From Rhizomicrobium palustre (GTDB taxonomy: Bacteria; Pseudomonadota; Alphaproteobacteria; Micropepsales; Micropepsaceae): a stretch of 64,000 nucleotides of DNA. Location: the NCBI RefSeq assembly GCF_011761565.1, contig NZ_JAASRM010000001.1, positions 2,728,139 to 2,792,138 on the forward strand, written 5' to 3'. This document shows, in pieces, positions 16,977-26,958 of the stretch. The notes under the pieces are model-generated. The model was not told where the DNA came from and did no database searches. It saw only the letters and a list, made by a program, of their open reading frames with translations. Made by a program: the position numbers and the translations under genes. The first letter of the stretch is position 1. Every line of letters starts with the position of its first letter.

Positions 16977-18415
16977 GCGATACTCTTACCCTCAAGCATT
17001 TCATTGGCGGCGAGTGGGTGGGGGGCGAGGCCGGGATTGAAAGCCTCAACCCCTCCGATACGCTCGATGTGGTGGCTGTGGCCCCCAATGATGATGGCGC
17101 CGCCACGCGAGACGCCATCGCCGCGGCGCAGGCCGCCTTTCCGTCTTGGTCGCAGGTAAGCCCGGAACTGCGCTCCGATGTGCTCGATAAGGCGGGTACC
17201 CTGATCCTCGAACGGCGCGAGGCATTGGGCCGTCTTTTGTCGCGCGAGGAAGGCAAGACCGTTCCTGAAGGTATAGGTGAGGTTACGCGGGCGGGACGCA
17301 TCTTCAAATTCTTCGCAGGCGAAGCCTTGCGCCGCAGCGGCACCACGGTGGATTCCACCAGGCTTGGTGTTGAAGCGGCGACTTATCGCGAGCCGGTCGG
17401 AGTGTTTGGCCTCATCACGCCCTGGAATTTTCCTATCGCCATTCCCGCTTGGAAAGCTGCGCCTGCACTCGCTTATGGCAATACGGTGGTGCTGAAATCG
17501 GCTTCGCTGACACCCGCCATCGCCAGCGCCATGACGGCGATTTTGGCTGAAGCGGGCGTGCCCAAAGGCGTGTTCAATCATGTCTTCGGCGGTTCAAAAT
17601 CCGGCGATGCGCTGGTGGGTGATCCGCGTGTGGCGGGCATTTCCTTCACCGGCTCGCAAAGCGTCGGCGCGGGCATTGCCAAGAAAGCCGCCGAACGCCA
17701 AGCGCGGCTGCAAATGGAAATGGGCGGCAAGAATCCGCTTGTTGTGCTGGATGATGCCGATTTCGATCGCGCGGTGATGTGCGCCCTCGATGGCGCTTTC
17801 TTCGCCAGTGGTCAGCGCTGCACAGCCTCTAGCCGCGTCCTCGTCACCGAAGGCATTTATGATCGCTTCATCGCGGCTTTGGCCGAGAAGGCGCGGGCCT
17901 TGCGTGTCGGCCACGCCTTGGATGCCAATACCCAGATCGGTCCGGTGGCCAGCCAAGGCCAGCTTGATACCTCGCTGCGCTATCTTGAGATCGCGGCGAA
18001 GGAAGGCGGGCGTTTGGTGGCGGGCGGCGATCCGCTGAAGCTTGAAACGCCCGGCTATTACCTCGCGCCCGCGCTGCTGGTCGATACCACGGCAGATATG
18101 CGCGTCAATTGTGAAGAGATTTTTGGGCCTGTGGGCAGCGTGATGCGGGTCAAGGATTACGAGGAAGCGCTCGCTATCGCCAATCAGGGCGAGTTCGGAC
18201 TTTCCGCGGGCATCTGCACCACCTCGCTGAAACATGCCCATCATTTCGTGCGCCATGTGCGTGCGGGCATGACTATGACCAACCTGCCGACTGCGGGCGT
18301 TGATTACCATGTGCCGTTCGGCGGTACACGCAAATCGAGCTTTGGCCCGCGCGAGCAAGGCGCGGCGGCGATCGAATTCTACACCCTGATTAAGACCTCC
18401 TACACCTGGGTGTAA
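16973..18415 (+). CDS. Aldehyde dehydrogenase, probable 2-oxoglutarate semialdehyde dehydrogenase
   Basis: A 480-residue NAD(P)+-dependent aldehyde dehydrogenase. The catalytic cysteine is in FFASGQRCTASSR and the general-base glutamate in LQMEMGGKNPL; TPWNFPIAIPAWKAAPAL and SFTGSQSVG are cofactor-binding blocks. It shares an ATGA overlap with the FAH-family dehydratase, so the two are translationally coupled. Together they would carry out the last two steps of oxidative pentose catabolism: 2-keto-3-deoxypentonate to 2-oxoglutarate semialdehyde to 2-oxoglutarate, feeding the TCA cycle. The substrate assignment rests on this pairing and not on diagnostic residues. Confidence 0.8.
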   Translation: MSDTLTLKHFIGGEWVGGEAGIESLNPSDTLDVVAVAPNDDGAATRDAIAAAQAAFPSWSQVSPELRSDVLDKAGTLILERREALGRLLSREEGKTVPEGIGEVTRAGRIFKFFAGEALRRSGTTVDSTRLGVEAATYREPVGVFGLITPWNFPIAIPAWKAAPALAYGNTVVLKSASLTPAIASAMTAILAEAGVPKGVFNHVFGGSKSGDALVGDPRVAGISFTGSQSVGAGIAKKAAERQARLQMEMGGKNPLVVLDDADFDRAVMCALDGAFFASGQRCTASSRVLVTEGIYDRFIAALAEKARALRVGHALDANTQIGPVASQGQLDTSLRYLEIAAKEGGRLVAGGDPLKLETPGYYLAPALLVDTTADMRVNCEEIFGPVGSVMRVKDYEEALAIANQGEFGLSAGICTTSLKHAHHFVRHVRAGMTMTNLPTAGVDYHVPFGGTRKSSFGPREQGAAAIEFYTLIKTSYTWV

Positions 18416-18523
18416 TGGGCGCTATAGGCAAACTCTTTTCACGGCAGGTGTGACGCCGATTTAATACGACATGCAAACAAAACCTCACGAAGATGAGGAT
18501 CAGGCGTTAAGCCGGGGGAAATC

Positions 18524-19801
18524 GTGACTGCAGGGATTTCGCACAGCATTCCATCCGCCCGTTGGTGGCGCATCATTCCAACAACTATACTCGTCTACAT
18601 CTTCTCGTTCATGGACCGCACCAATATCAGCTTTGCGATGGCGGGCGGCATGAGTGAGGAGCTCGCCATGTCTGCCACCATGTCGGGCATGGCTGCTGGC
18701 GTGTTCTTTGTCGGTTATGTTCTGCCGCAAATGCATATGGGGCATTGGGCCGAGCGCGGGAATGCCAAGCAGTTCATCGGTATCTCTATTCTTCTTTGGG
18801 GCGGTTTTTCGGTTATCGCAGGCTTTGTGCATACGCCTGAAGAACTCTTCGTCGTACGCTTTCTCACCGGTGTGGCTGAAGGCGGCGTCTGGCCTGCGAT
18901 TCTGGTCATCATCAGCCATTGGTTTCCCAATGAGGAGCGAGGTAGGGCCAACGCCTGTTTCCTGATGAACATTGCCGTGGCCTCGATCATCACCGGGCCG
19001 CTCTCTGGTTGGATCATTGCCCATTACGGCTGGCGTTGGGTGTTCATTGGCGAGGGCGCGCTGTCGCTCGGCCTGATCTTTGTCTGGTATCCTCTGATCG
19101 CCAACAGCCCTGAGACAGCCAAATGGCTCTCGCCTGCGGAGCGGGACTACATCGTTACCCGCATCGCGGCGGAAAAGGCCAAGCTGAAGAATTCTCCCGC
19201 CATCAATTATCGCGCGGTGATGAAGGACCCTAATCTCTGGCGTCTGGTGGCGATCTACTTCTTCTATCAGGTCGGCATTTACGGCTTCGCGATGTGGCTA
19301 CCGACGCTTCTAAAGGAACTCACCAATATCGGGATTGCGGGCGTTGGTTGGCTTTCCACCGTTCCCTATATCGCGATGATCTTCGGGCTTTACACTTTTG
19401 CCCATCTTTCCGACGGCAGCGGTAACCGCCGCCGCTATGTCGCTGTACCTATATTGTGTTTCGCGCTCTGCTTCACGCTTTCCACGCTTCTGAAAGCCGA
19501 TATATGGCTTTCCTTCGGGCTTCTCGTGGGCTGCGGTTTTTTCATGCAGTCGGCCTCCAGCGTGTTCTGGACCATTCCACCAATGCTGTTTCCGCCGGAA
19601 GTCGCCGGTGGCGTGCGCGGGATCATCAACGCGCTGGGCAATCTCGGCGGTTTTATCGGGCCGTTTCTGGTTGGCTGGCTCCGCACCCAGTTCAACAGCT
19701 ACGATGCGGGCGTCTATTTCCTGGCAGCGATGCTGATGGTGGGTTTCCTGCTGGTTTTGAGCTTGCCGCCCAGCACCGCCAGCTATCCGCGCGAGACATG
19801 A
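18524..19801 (+). CDS. MFS transporter, anion:cation symporter (ACS) family
   Basis: A 425-residue, 12-helix major facilitator with the ACS signature near the N-terminus (YIFSFMDRTNISFAMAGGM) and RFLTGVAEGGVWPAILVIISHW. ACS members carry organic anions such as hexuronates, aldonates, tartrate or phthalate. In this setting galacturonate or a pentonate is a reasonable guess, but no residue proves it. The start is a GTG with GGGGGAAA just upstream. It follows the aldehyde dehydrogenase gene by 108 bases, so it may have its own promoter. It ends at a bidirectional terminator. Confidence 0.8.
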   Translation: MTAGISHSIPSARWWRIIPTTILVYIFSFMDRTNISFAMAGGMSEELAMSATMSGMAAGVFFVGYVLPQMHMGHWAERGNAKQFIGISILLWGGFSVIAGFVHTPEELFVVRFLTGVAEGGVWPAILVIISHWFPNEERGRANACFLMNIAVASIITGPLSGWIIAHYGWRWVFIGEGALSLGLIFVWYPLIANSPETAKWLSPAERDYIVTRIAAEKAKLKNSPAINYRAVMKDPNLWRLVAIYFFYQVGIYGFAMWLPTLLKELTNIGIAGVGWLSTVPYIAMIFGLYTFAHLSDGSGNRRRYVAVPILCFALCFTLSTLLKADIWLSFGLLVGCGFFMQSASSVFWTIPPMLFPPEVAGGVRGIINALGNLGGFIGPFLVGWLRTQFNSYDAGVYFLAAMLMVGFLLVLSLPPSTASYPRET

Positions 19802-19805
19802 AAAA

Positions 19806-19836
19806 AGGCCCTGTAGTGAAGCAGGGCCTGTCCTTT
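19806..19836. terminator. Bidirectional terminator between MFS and carboxylesterase genes
   Basis: AGGCCCTG (19806-19813) and CAGGGCCT (19822-19829) form a perfect stem with an A run before it and a pyrimidine-rich tail after it, in the gap between two convergent genes. Confidence 0.75.
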
Positions 19837-19846
19837 CAATGTGCCT

Positions 19847-21442
19847 CTATTTGGGGGCTGCGGCGGGTTTGGCATCTTCCGCCGCCGAAGCCGCAACACC
19901 TTCCGGCGAACGGCGCCAAGTGAAATAGGCATCCAAAATCTTCAGCCCCGCCATGTTATCGATAGGGCCGGGATAAGGTGTACCCTTCAGGATCATGGCC
20001 TGCTGATGGTCTTCGCTGAAAGCGGGCCATTCTGGAACGCCAGGGCTATTCGGTGTGCCGTATTTCGCGAAGTTGGTCCAATAGGTCACCATCGCGTCAG
20101 AGGTCACGCGGTCGGAGGCCGAGGGCGTCTCGCCCTTCAAATCCTCCAGATGACCGAAGACATAGGGCACATCGCGCCCATGCCAAGCGCCATAGCCCGC
20201 TTGCGGAGAATTGGCGGTATAGTCCGGATGCTGGTCGAAGTAATAGAGATAGGCCTTGGATTTGCCGAGGCTCGATTGCTTCTTCGCCCAGGTCCAGGTG
20301 TGCCAGCCAAACGCCGCGTCACGGGAAATATCGCGGGCGGATTTGGGATGGCCGCTTGCGCCGGCGGGATAGACTTCCAGGAGCTTATCGGCGAATTTGC
20401 CATAGCGCGCTTTCACGCTGGCGGTGTAATCGGCAGGCGTCGCGAAATGCGAAAAGCTGAGGCCTTCGTCGGAATTATAGCCGACCAGGATCGGCGTATC
20501 GTTGAAGCGCTTCTCGTCATAAAGTGTGACCTGATCGGTGGGGATGACATAGCCATCGATGATCGGCCAGGCGAGGCCGCGCGTTGCGCTAACAAGCTTC
20601 TCGGCCGGAATCTTACGCAAATCCGCCAATGAATTGGCGCCCGCATTTTTCTGGAAGGTGAGGCCATCCTTTTCCGCCATTGCAAGCAGGCGCATATTCT
20701 CGCCAGGTCCGCCGGCCGCGCGCGGCGGTCCGAACGAGCCGCCGCTTTCCGAGATAGCGCCTTCAAACAGACTTTTGGCGAGGGGTGAGGCGCTCAACAT
20801 GCTGACGGCGATACCGCCTGCAGATTCGCCGAAGATCGTCACTTTATAGGGATCGCCGCCAAAGGCCGCGATGTTTGCTTTGATCCATTTCAGCGCCGCG
20901 ATCATGTCGAGCAGGCCGTAATTGCCGGAGACATGATTGCGCGTTTCAGCGCTCAGTTCGGGGTGGGCGAGAAAGCCGAGCGTGCCGACGCGATAGGCGA
21001 TGGAAACCAGCACCACGCCCTTTTTCGCCAGCACTTCGCCGCTATAGCCGGGAATGGAGGTCGCGCCGCCATTGAAGCCGCCGCCATATATCCAGACCAG
21101 AACCGGAACCTTGTCCTTCGCGGTTTTCGCCGGGCTCCAGACGTTGAGATAGAGACAATCCTCGCTCATCGGGCCTGCTTTGGGATCTGGCGGTCCAAAG
21201 CCGCCTTGCACGCATTGCGGCCCGAACTGATCCGCTTTGCGCACGCCGCTCCATTTGGTTGCAGGTGCGGGCGCACGCCAACGCAGGTCGCCAACGGGTG
21301 GCGCGGCGAAAGGAATGCCGCGATACACCGAAAGCCCATCTTCAATGGTGCCTTCCAACTGTCCTTGTTCCACGGTAACGGGTGCGGCGGCGCTCATGGC
21401 GCAGCTTGCAGCGATGGCAAGCGCCATCCATAGCATTCTCAT
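19847..21442 (-). CDS. Type B carboxylesterase, exported
   Basis: A 531-residue protein with a signal peptide (cleavage near MSAAA-PV). It is a type B carboxylesterase: YRGIPFAAPPVGDLRW and SEDCLYLNVWSP are N-terminal signatures, IYGGGF is the oxyanion hole and GESAGG places the nucleophile Ser207. I chose the ATG at 21442 because GGGAGG lies about ten bases upstream and a signal peptide follows directly. In pectin loci such enzymes often remove acetyl, methyl or feruloyl groups; the exact ester is unknown. It is divergent from the GH39 gene and convergent with the MFS gene. Confidence 0.88.
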   Translation of the reverse strand: MRMLWMALAIAASCAMSAAAPVTVEQGQLEGTIEDGLSVYRGIPFAAPPVGDLRWRAPAPATKWSGVRKADQFGPQCVQGGFGPPDPKAGPMSEDCLYLNVWSPAKTAKDKVPVLVWIYGGGFNGGATSIPGYSGEVLAKKGVVLVSIAYRVGTLGFLAHPELSAETRNHVSGNYGLLDMIAALKWIKANIAAFGGDPYKVTIFGESAGGIAVSMLSASPLAKSLFEGAISESGGSFGPPRAAGGPGENMRLLAMAEKDGLTFQKNAGANSLADLRKIPAEKLVSATRGLAWPIIDGYVIPTDQVTLYDEKRFNDTPILVGYNSDEGLSFSHFATPADYTASVKARYGKFADKLLEVYPAGASGHPKSARDISRDAAFGWHTWTWAKKQSSLGKSKAYLYYFDQHPDYTANSPQAGYGAWHGRDVPYVFGHLEDLKGETPSASDRVTSDAMVTYWTNFAKYGTPNSPGVPEWPAFSEDHQQAMILKGTPYPGPIDNMAGLKILDAYFTWRRSPEGVAASAAEDAKPAAAPK

Positions 21443-21732
21443 TGTTGATCCCTCCCAAAGCGCCGTGATCGGCTTGTTTGAGAGCATGGTAGCTGGGTGG
21501 ATAGCTCCCGAATAGTCTGATTATTTATATGTCTATTATGCTGGCCCTCCTTCGTGGCCCGCGCAGCAGAAATGCATGACTGACGCAGTCAAATATCTCG
21601 CCCGGCCGGTCACATTCGCTTGAAGACATACCTGCCGCAGGTAGTGCCTCACTTCTAATCAGCCATTTTGTCCGGCAAAATGCCGCACAAGTGCAGCCGC
21701 AAAATAGAGCTGCCATTCTTGAGGGGAGTCCA
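21443..21732. promoter_or_regulatory. Divergent promoter region of carboxylesterase and GH39 with two inverted repeats
   Basis: Within this 290-base gap lie TACCTGCCGCAGGTA (21629-21643, perfect 7-base arms) and CATTTTGTCCGGCAAAATG (21664-21682, perfect 7-base arms). GCAAAAT occurs at 21675-21681 and again at 21699-21705. An AT-rich block with TGATTATTTATAT starts at 21518, 76 bases upstream of the esterase start. These are candidate operators; no regulator is assigned. Confidence 0.45.
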
Positions 21733-23316
21733 ATGCGCAGCTTATTTTGCAGTCTATTGATATCCGCGGCTGTGTTGGCACAGCCGAGCGCGGCGGCCGG
21801 ACAACATCGCGTGGTGCAGGCCGACCTTTCCCGGGTGACCGGGCCACATTCCAATGTGCCGCTTGAAGTCGTGGGGGCAGGGCGCGCTGCTGAAGGGCTT
21901 CGCGCGGATTGGCAGGAACAGCTCGCGACGGTGCAATCCGAGATCGGCTTTGGGTATCTGCGTATGCATGGCCTGCTCACCGACGAGATGGGCGTCTATA
22001 GCGAGGACAAAGGCGGTAAGCCGATCTTCAATTTCCAATATGTGGATTCGCTTTATGACGCGCTGTTGAAGCTGAAAATCCGCCCCTTTGTGGAGCTGAC
22101 TTTTGTGCCGTCCAAGCTCGCGGCTGGAACCACGACAGTGTTCTGGTGGAAGGGCAACACCTCGCTGCCGAAGGACCCGGCAAAATGGGCCATGCTGATG
22201 CGGGCGCTGGTGGCGCATTTCAAAGAGCGCTATGGCGAGGACGAGATCAACAAATGGTATTTTGAGGTCTGGAACGAGCCGGATATTCGTGGTTTCTGGC
22301 CCCATCCGCTGGAAGATTATCTTTCACTCTATAAGACTACGGCTGAAGCGATCCGTGCCGAGTGCGCCAAGTGCCGGATTGGCGGGCCCGCGTCCGCGGT
22401 GCCCTATGCGGCGGAAGAGGCGTTCGAGAAATGGCTTCTGGCGAACCCGTCCATTCCCAATGACTTCATCGCGCTGCATGCCTATGGCGTGAATCAGGGT
22501 TATCTTGATGAAACGGGGCGCGCCGGCACGGTGATTGATCCTGATCCCAACAGGGTAAGCGGGCGCATGCGCCATTCGCGCGAATTGATCGATGCCACGA
22601 CGTTAAAAGGGCGGCAGCTGCACTTCACGGAGTGGAGCTCGGCCTATACACCCACCGACTACATGCATGACCAATACCATCAGGCCAGCTTCATCCTGAA
22701 TGTCGTCAAGCGCGCCACGCCTTACGTGGATTCACTCTCTTATTGGACATTTACCGACATCTTCGAAGAGCTGGGGCCGCGCTTCACGCCCTTCCATGGC
22801 GGCTTCGGTCTGATGAATCTGCAAGGCATCAAGAAGCCCGCCTATCACGCATTCAGTTTCCTGCGCCGGCTTTCGGGCGAGGATGTTGTGTCCAAAGACA
22901 ACGCGTCCTGGATCACCAAAGCCAAGGATGGTTCTATCACAGCACTGTTCTGGGATTATTCGCCGGAGGTGCCACCCAAAGGCAGCAGTGACCAGATTTA
23001 TTACAAGCAGGAATTGCCTGCCGCATCCAAAGGCAAGGTGACGCTCGATCTGCGCCATGTGCCGGGCGGGCAATATAAGCTTTCGATTTATCAGATCGGC
23101 TATCAGCAGAATGACGCCTTCACGGCCTATGCCAAAATGGGTCTGCCGAACCAGTTGACCAAGCCACAGGTCGAAGCCTTGAAACAGGTCAGCACTGGGG
23201 CGCCGCAATCGGAGGAGGTAGTTCAGGTAACAGGCGGGCGCTTTACCAGAACCCTGCCGCTCAACGCGAATGACTGCTATGAATTTGTGCTGAGCCCTGT
23301 GGGCCGCGCGCCATAG
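21733..23316 (+). CDS. GH39 family glycosidase (beta-xylosidase-like), exported
   Basis: A 527-residue protein with a signal peptide (cleavage near PSAAA-GQ). The TIM-barrel signatures of GH39 are clear: the acid/base Glu182 in EVWNEPDI and the nucleophile Glu300 in LHFTEWSSAY, followed by YWTFTDIFEELG and a C-terminal beta domain. GH39 covers beta-xylosidases, alpha-iduronidases and some arabinosidases; beta-xylosidase activity on side chains is the default guess. The ATG at 21733 has GAGGGGA six bases upstream, preferred over an upstream in-frame GTG. A stem-loop follows the stop. Confidence 0.85.
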   Translation: MRSLFCSLLISAAVLAQPSAAAGQHRVVQADLSRVTGPHSNVPLEVVGAGRAAEGLRADWQEQLATVQSEIGFGYLRMHGLLTDEMGVYSEDKGGKPIFNFQYVDSLYDALLKLKIRPFVELTFVPSKLAAGTTTVFWWKGNTSLPKDPAKWAMLMRALVAHFKERYGEDEINKWYFEVWNEPDIRGFWPHPLEDYLSLYKTTAEAIRAECAKCRIGGPASAVPYAAEEAFEKWLLANPSIPNDFIALHAYGVNQGYLDETGRAGTVIDPDPNRVSGRMRHSRELIDATTLKGRQLHFTEWSSAYTPTDYMHDQYHQASFILNVVKRATPYVDSLSYWTFTDIFEELGPRFTPFHGGFGLMNLQGIKKPAYHAFSFLRRLSGEDVVSKDNASWITKAKDGSITALFWDYSPEVPPKGSSDQIYYKQELPAASKGKVTLDLRHVPGGQYKLSIYQIGYQQNDAFTAYAKMGLPNQLTKPQVEALKQVSTGAPQSEEVVQVTGGRFTRTLPLNANDCYEFVLSPVGRAP

Positions 23317-23329
23317 GAAGGCGTCCCGT

Positions 23330-23359
23330 CGCGCCCCGGCCTTGAGAAGCCGAGGCGCG
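23330..23359. terminator. Stem-loop between convergent GH39 and permease-peptidase genes
   Basis: CGCGCCCCGGC (23330-23340) pairs with GCCGAGGCGCG (23349-23359) with one mismatch, in the 56-base gap between two stops. It lacks a clear T run. Confidence 0.5.
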
Positions 23360-23372
23360 TTCTGGGATTTGC

Positions 23373-26300
23373 TTATTGCACCGTCACTTTGACGACGTTG
23401 TCGTCGGCATTGCGGTCGATATAGTCTTTATAGGGCGCCACGCCAGCGAAGGCCGGAAGCTTTGCCACCACGAGGTGCAGGCTCTGCTTTCCGCTTTTCA
23501 CGGGCAGGCGGGTGAAGGAGATGATCTTCGATTTGTCGAAGTCCTTCTTGCCGGGCTCAGCCAGGAAGGCGCCAACGGGGACCTCTTCCTGCATCTGTGC
23601 TTCGGTCTCCTTGCCCTTGCCGTTGGCGTAGAACTTATGCGCCTCGACCTCCAGCGTCAGGTCATACTTGCCGTCGGCGCGTTTCTTCGCCGAGGCCTCG
23701 GTCGCCTTCAGATCATAGACGGTGATTTTCTCGAACAGATCAGTGATCAGAGCATTGTATTTCGGCCCGGCTTCCTGACGCAGAATGGCGAGGAAATCAC
23801 TCGTCTTTGGATAGGGCGCTGGCTTGAAGGCGTAGGCCGCCAGAAGCTTGCGCAGCGAGCGGTTGACCACGTCTTCGCCGACCGTCTCCTTCAGGCGGTA
23901 CATCACCACAGCGCCCTTGCCGTAATGAATATAGGCCTGGTTTTCCGCGCGATAGAGCGGCAGTTCCTCCACTTCCTCGCCGCCGCGCGCCCGAAGATAA
24001 CGATCGAGCCAGAACTTCAGGAAGGTGCGCATTTTTTCCGGCCCATACATCTTTTCCATGACTAGCATGGCCGAGTATTGCGCGAAGGTTTCCGACAGCA
24101 TGGTCATGCCTTGCATGTCGGCGCCGATTACCTGATGCGCCCACCACTGATGCCCAAGCTCATGCGCGGTGACAAAGGTCACCATGTCGAACTTATCCGG
24201 GTTGTCCTTGATCGCATCGTAGTTCTGGATGAAGCCCAGGTTTTCCGAATAGGGAATGGTGTTCGCGAAAGACTGCGCAAAGCTTTCGTATTTCGGGAAC
24301 TCGATGATCCGCGCCTGATGGAACTGATAAGGCGAGAAGTCGGTCGAGAACTCGGCGAGTGAGGCCTTCATCGCCCGCAGCATGCGGTCGATATTGAAGG
24401 GGTGCTGCTTGTCGTAATAGACCGCGAGGTCCACGTTCTTCCACTTCTCGTGCCGCACGGCATAGTCGGCCGATTGGATGGAGAAGAAGTTCGCAATCGG
24501 GGAGTCCGAGACGAAGTGCACAGTCTTGCGGCCATCCTTCACCGTCTCGGAAGTCTTGTAGCCCGGCGCGATGGGAGTCTGATCCGCCACGGTCGATACC
24601 GTGATGTCGGACGTCACCCAGTCGGAATCGTGGCGCAGGTAGTTGTTCGCGCGTGCACGATCGTCTTCGAGCTTCGCCGGACGCAGTTGCGAGGGCAAAT
24701 GATAGCGCCGCCGCTTCACGGGGTCTGTGAGAAGTCCGCCGCTGCGATCCATGCCGATGCTGGGGGTGATCTCCATATTATTCACGAAAGTCCCGTTATC
24801 GACCACACGGCTCATATTGCCGTTGTTCTTGAAGCCTTTCTGTTCCAGCACCGTCGTGAAGTGCACTTTGCGCACTTCGTTTGGCTGCATGGGCGTCGTG
24901 AATTTCCATATCTGATAAGAGAACTTCGCGAAATTCTCGCTGAGCTTGGCGCCCTCCACCGTGAGCGACTTCATCTTGAGGGCGTCGTTCCAGCGGATAT
25001 GCATCGCGCCGAGCGGCTTACCGGTGCGGTTTTGGATGGTGTAAATGCCGGTGGTTTCCACTTTCGGATCGTGTGGATAGACGCCAACCTTCAGCGACAC
25101 TGAGGTGATGCGTGGCTGCGGCACATGCTCGTATTTGAGCAGGGCTTTCTCGTACTCCGCCGAGAACTTCTCGTTATCGATGGAGGTTTTGTAGTCGTTG
25201 AGGATATGGGTATTGTAGAAGATGTATCCACCCATTCCCGCCGAAGCGATCACGGCAACGGCCGCGATACCACCAGCGACACCGCGCAAGCGGTAGGGCA
25301 GGCGGGCGAGGCGCGGCATCAGCCGTGTTTCGGCGCCCCGGCGCCACAATGCGAAGCTGAGGACAGCCAACAGAAGCGCGACAGCTCCCCAATAGGAGAG
25401 GAACCACCACGCCCCGATCCAGAACTTACCCTGGCCGTTCATGTCCGAGAGCGGCACGTTGGAGGTGGAGGCATAGATATAGAGGTTATCCTCCAAGCCC
25501 ATGGTGGCAAAGGTAATGGTTGCCACGAGGTAGAGGCCCATCACCGCCCAGCCGATATATTTGTGCGGCGACAAGGTTTGCACAAAAATCGCCAGCGCCG
25601 CGTATTCGATGGCTACCATTCCGTCTGGGAGCAGATACCAGGCGATATACTGGTTCAGGTGATAGTCGGTGTAGCCCTTGAAGGTCTGAATGGCGATCGC
25701 GGCGATAATGGAGATCGCGTAGGTCGAAAACAGCACCAGGGAAATGGCTGCGATTTTCGGCAGCACAAAGGTCCAGTCTGAAACCGGGCAGGCGCCGAAG
25801 ATTTCATGCGTACGGCGTTCGCGTTCCCGCCATACCAGCTCACCGGCATAATAAATCGCGATGATCAGCGGGATAATCGTGAAGGCGCCTCGCAAGGCTT
25901 CGATCATCGTGATGGTAACGGGGAAGATGGTATAGCCGTTGTTCTCGTCGGCGAAGATCATAGCGCCGCCGCCATTGAACAGGCCCAAAAGGACCAGCAC
26001 GAAGAAGGCCGGGCTTTTGAACACCTGCGCCATTTCAAAGCGCGTCCATTTGCGGAACTGGGCGAATGCCGTTTTTCCATCGAAACGCGGCTGAGGCTGC
26101 ACGGTAGGCGCGGGTGCCGCGGCTTCGGCCTTGGCTTTCTTGGCTTTCCCTCCGCGTGTGGCTTTGGTTTCGACGTGGAACACGCCATAGGCCAAAGCTA
26201 GAACCGCAAGAGATATGGTGGCCCAGATCAAGCGATTGTAAAGAACCAAGCCGATAATGGGCGGCAACGTGCTGTTACGGTCGTTGACCGTCCAATACTT

Positions 26301-26957
26301 CGTTACTTCGCCAATTGCGCCGATCCCGAAGGGTTCCCACAAGGCAACGATATGGTCGAACTCCGGTTTGCGGAACAGCGACAGGAACGTGACGTAAAGA
26401 ATGAGAAACGCGACTACGCCAAGGTAGCTTGCCAGCATCGAGCGTGTTGCGGTCGCCACGGCGAAAAAGGTCACCGAGGTGATCAACACACTAGGTAATG
26501 CGATCAAGAAATACGCGTAGAGATAGTGGTTCAGCACAAAGGGGCCGACCTTCATCGGGTCGAGCCACGGCATCAGGCTGCCGAACATAATGGCAAGAGG
26601 CACGCTTGCCATTGCAACCATCCCGGCCAGGAACGCGCCGGTGAAACGCCCAATGAGGTAATCGAATTTGGTGACGCGTGTCGTCCGCACAATGGGGCCG
26701 AAGCCGGTCTCGTCATCGCGGACCACGACATTGGCAACGAAGGCCGTAACAATGAACATCGCGAAGATGCTCATGATGGCCGTCTTTTGAATGATGGCGA
26801 AAGGCGAGTTGACGAAAACAGCGCCGGAAGAGCCAATCTGAATATTGGGAACGACAGTGGAGCCGTAAGTCAGAAGAAAGAAGATTGCGAAGGCCACCCA
26901 GAATACGGGTGATGTGAGCTGATAGCGCAGCTCGAACCCGACTATCTTGCGAAACAT
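23373..26957 (-). CDS. ABC-2 type permease fused to an M1-family zinc metallopeptidase
   Basis: A 1194-residue protein. The first ~570 residues hold two sets of hydrophobic helices of the ABC-2 permease type, separated by a charged linker of Ala, Lys and Pro (about 270-300); a further helix near 580 leads to an extracytoplasmic M1 (gluzincin) domain. The zinc motif HELGH has His932, Glu933 and His936; the likely third ligand is Glu956 in MLSETFAQYS, nineteen residues on instead of the usual eighteen. The start at 26957 lies one base after the stop of the ATPase gene, so the pair is coupled. Such permease-peptidase fusions are known from other proteobacteria and Bacteroidetes; the transported or cleaved substrate is unknown. 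Confidence 0.85.
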   Translation of the reverse strand: MFRKIVGFELRYQLTSPVFWVAFAIFFLLTYGSTVVPNIQIGSSGAVFVNSPFAIIQKTAIMSIFAMFIVTAFVANVVVRDDETGFGPIVRTTRVTKFDYLIGRFTGAFLAGMVAMASVPLAIMFGSLMPWLDPMKVGPFVLNHYLYAYFLIALPSVLITSVTFFAVATATRSMLASYLGVVAFLILYVTFLSLFRKPEFDHIVALWEPFGIGAIGEVTKYWTVNDRNSTLPPIIGLVLYNRLIWATISLAVLALAYGVFHVETKATRGGKAKKAKAEAAAPAPTVQPQPRFDGKTAFAQFRKWTRFEMAQVFKSPAFFVLVLLGLFNGGGAMIFADENNGYTIFPVTITMIEALRGAFTIIPLIIAIYYAGELVWRERERRTHEIFGACPVSDWTFVLPKIAAISLVLFSTYAISIIAAIAIQTFKGYTDYHLNQYIAWYLLPDGMVAIEYAALAIFVQTLSPHKYIGWAVMGLYLVATITFATMGLEDNLYIYASTSNVPLSDMNGQGKFWIGAWWFLSYWGAVALLLAVLSFALWRRGAETRLMPRLARLPYRLRGVAGGIAAVAVIASAGMGGYIFYNTHILNDYKTSIDNEKFSAEYEKALLKYEHVPQPRITSVSLKVGVYPHDPKVETTGIYTIQNRTGKPLGAMHIRWNDALKMKSLTVEGAKLSENFAKFSYQIWKFTTPMQPNEVRKVHFTTVLEQKGFKNNGNMSRVVDNGTFVNNMEITPSIGMDRSGGLLTDPVKRRRYHLPSQLRPAKLEDDRARANNYLRHDSDWVTSDITVSTVADQTPIAPGYKTSETVKDGRKTVHFVSDSPIANFFSIQSADYAVRHEKWKNVDLAVYYDKQHPFNIDRMLRAMKASLAEFSTDFSPYQFHQARIIEFPKYESFAQSFANTIPYSENLGFIQNYDAIKDNPDKFDMVTFVTAHELGHQWWAHQVIGADMQGMTMLSETFAQYSAMLVMEKMYGPEKMRTFLKFWLDRYLRARGGEEVEELPLYRAENQAYIHYGKGAVVMYRLKETVGEDVVNRSLRKLLAAYAFKPAPYPKTSDFLAILRQEAGPKYNALITDLFEKITVYDLKATEASAKKRADGKYDLTLEVEAHKFYANGKGKETEAQMQEEVPVGAFLAEPGKKDFDKSKIISFTRLPVKSGKQSLHLVVAKLPAFAGVAPYKDYIDRNADDNVVKVTVQ

Positions 26958-26958
26958 A

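Noticed and set aside
18482..18497. Small hairpin CCTCA...TGAGG upstream of the MFS gene
   Set aside because: A five-base stem with a six-base loop is too common to call a terminator or riboswitch.
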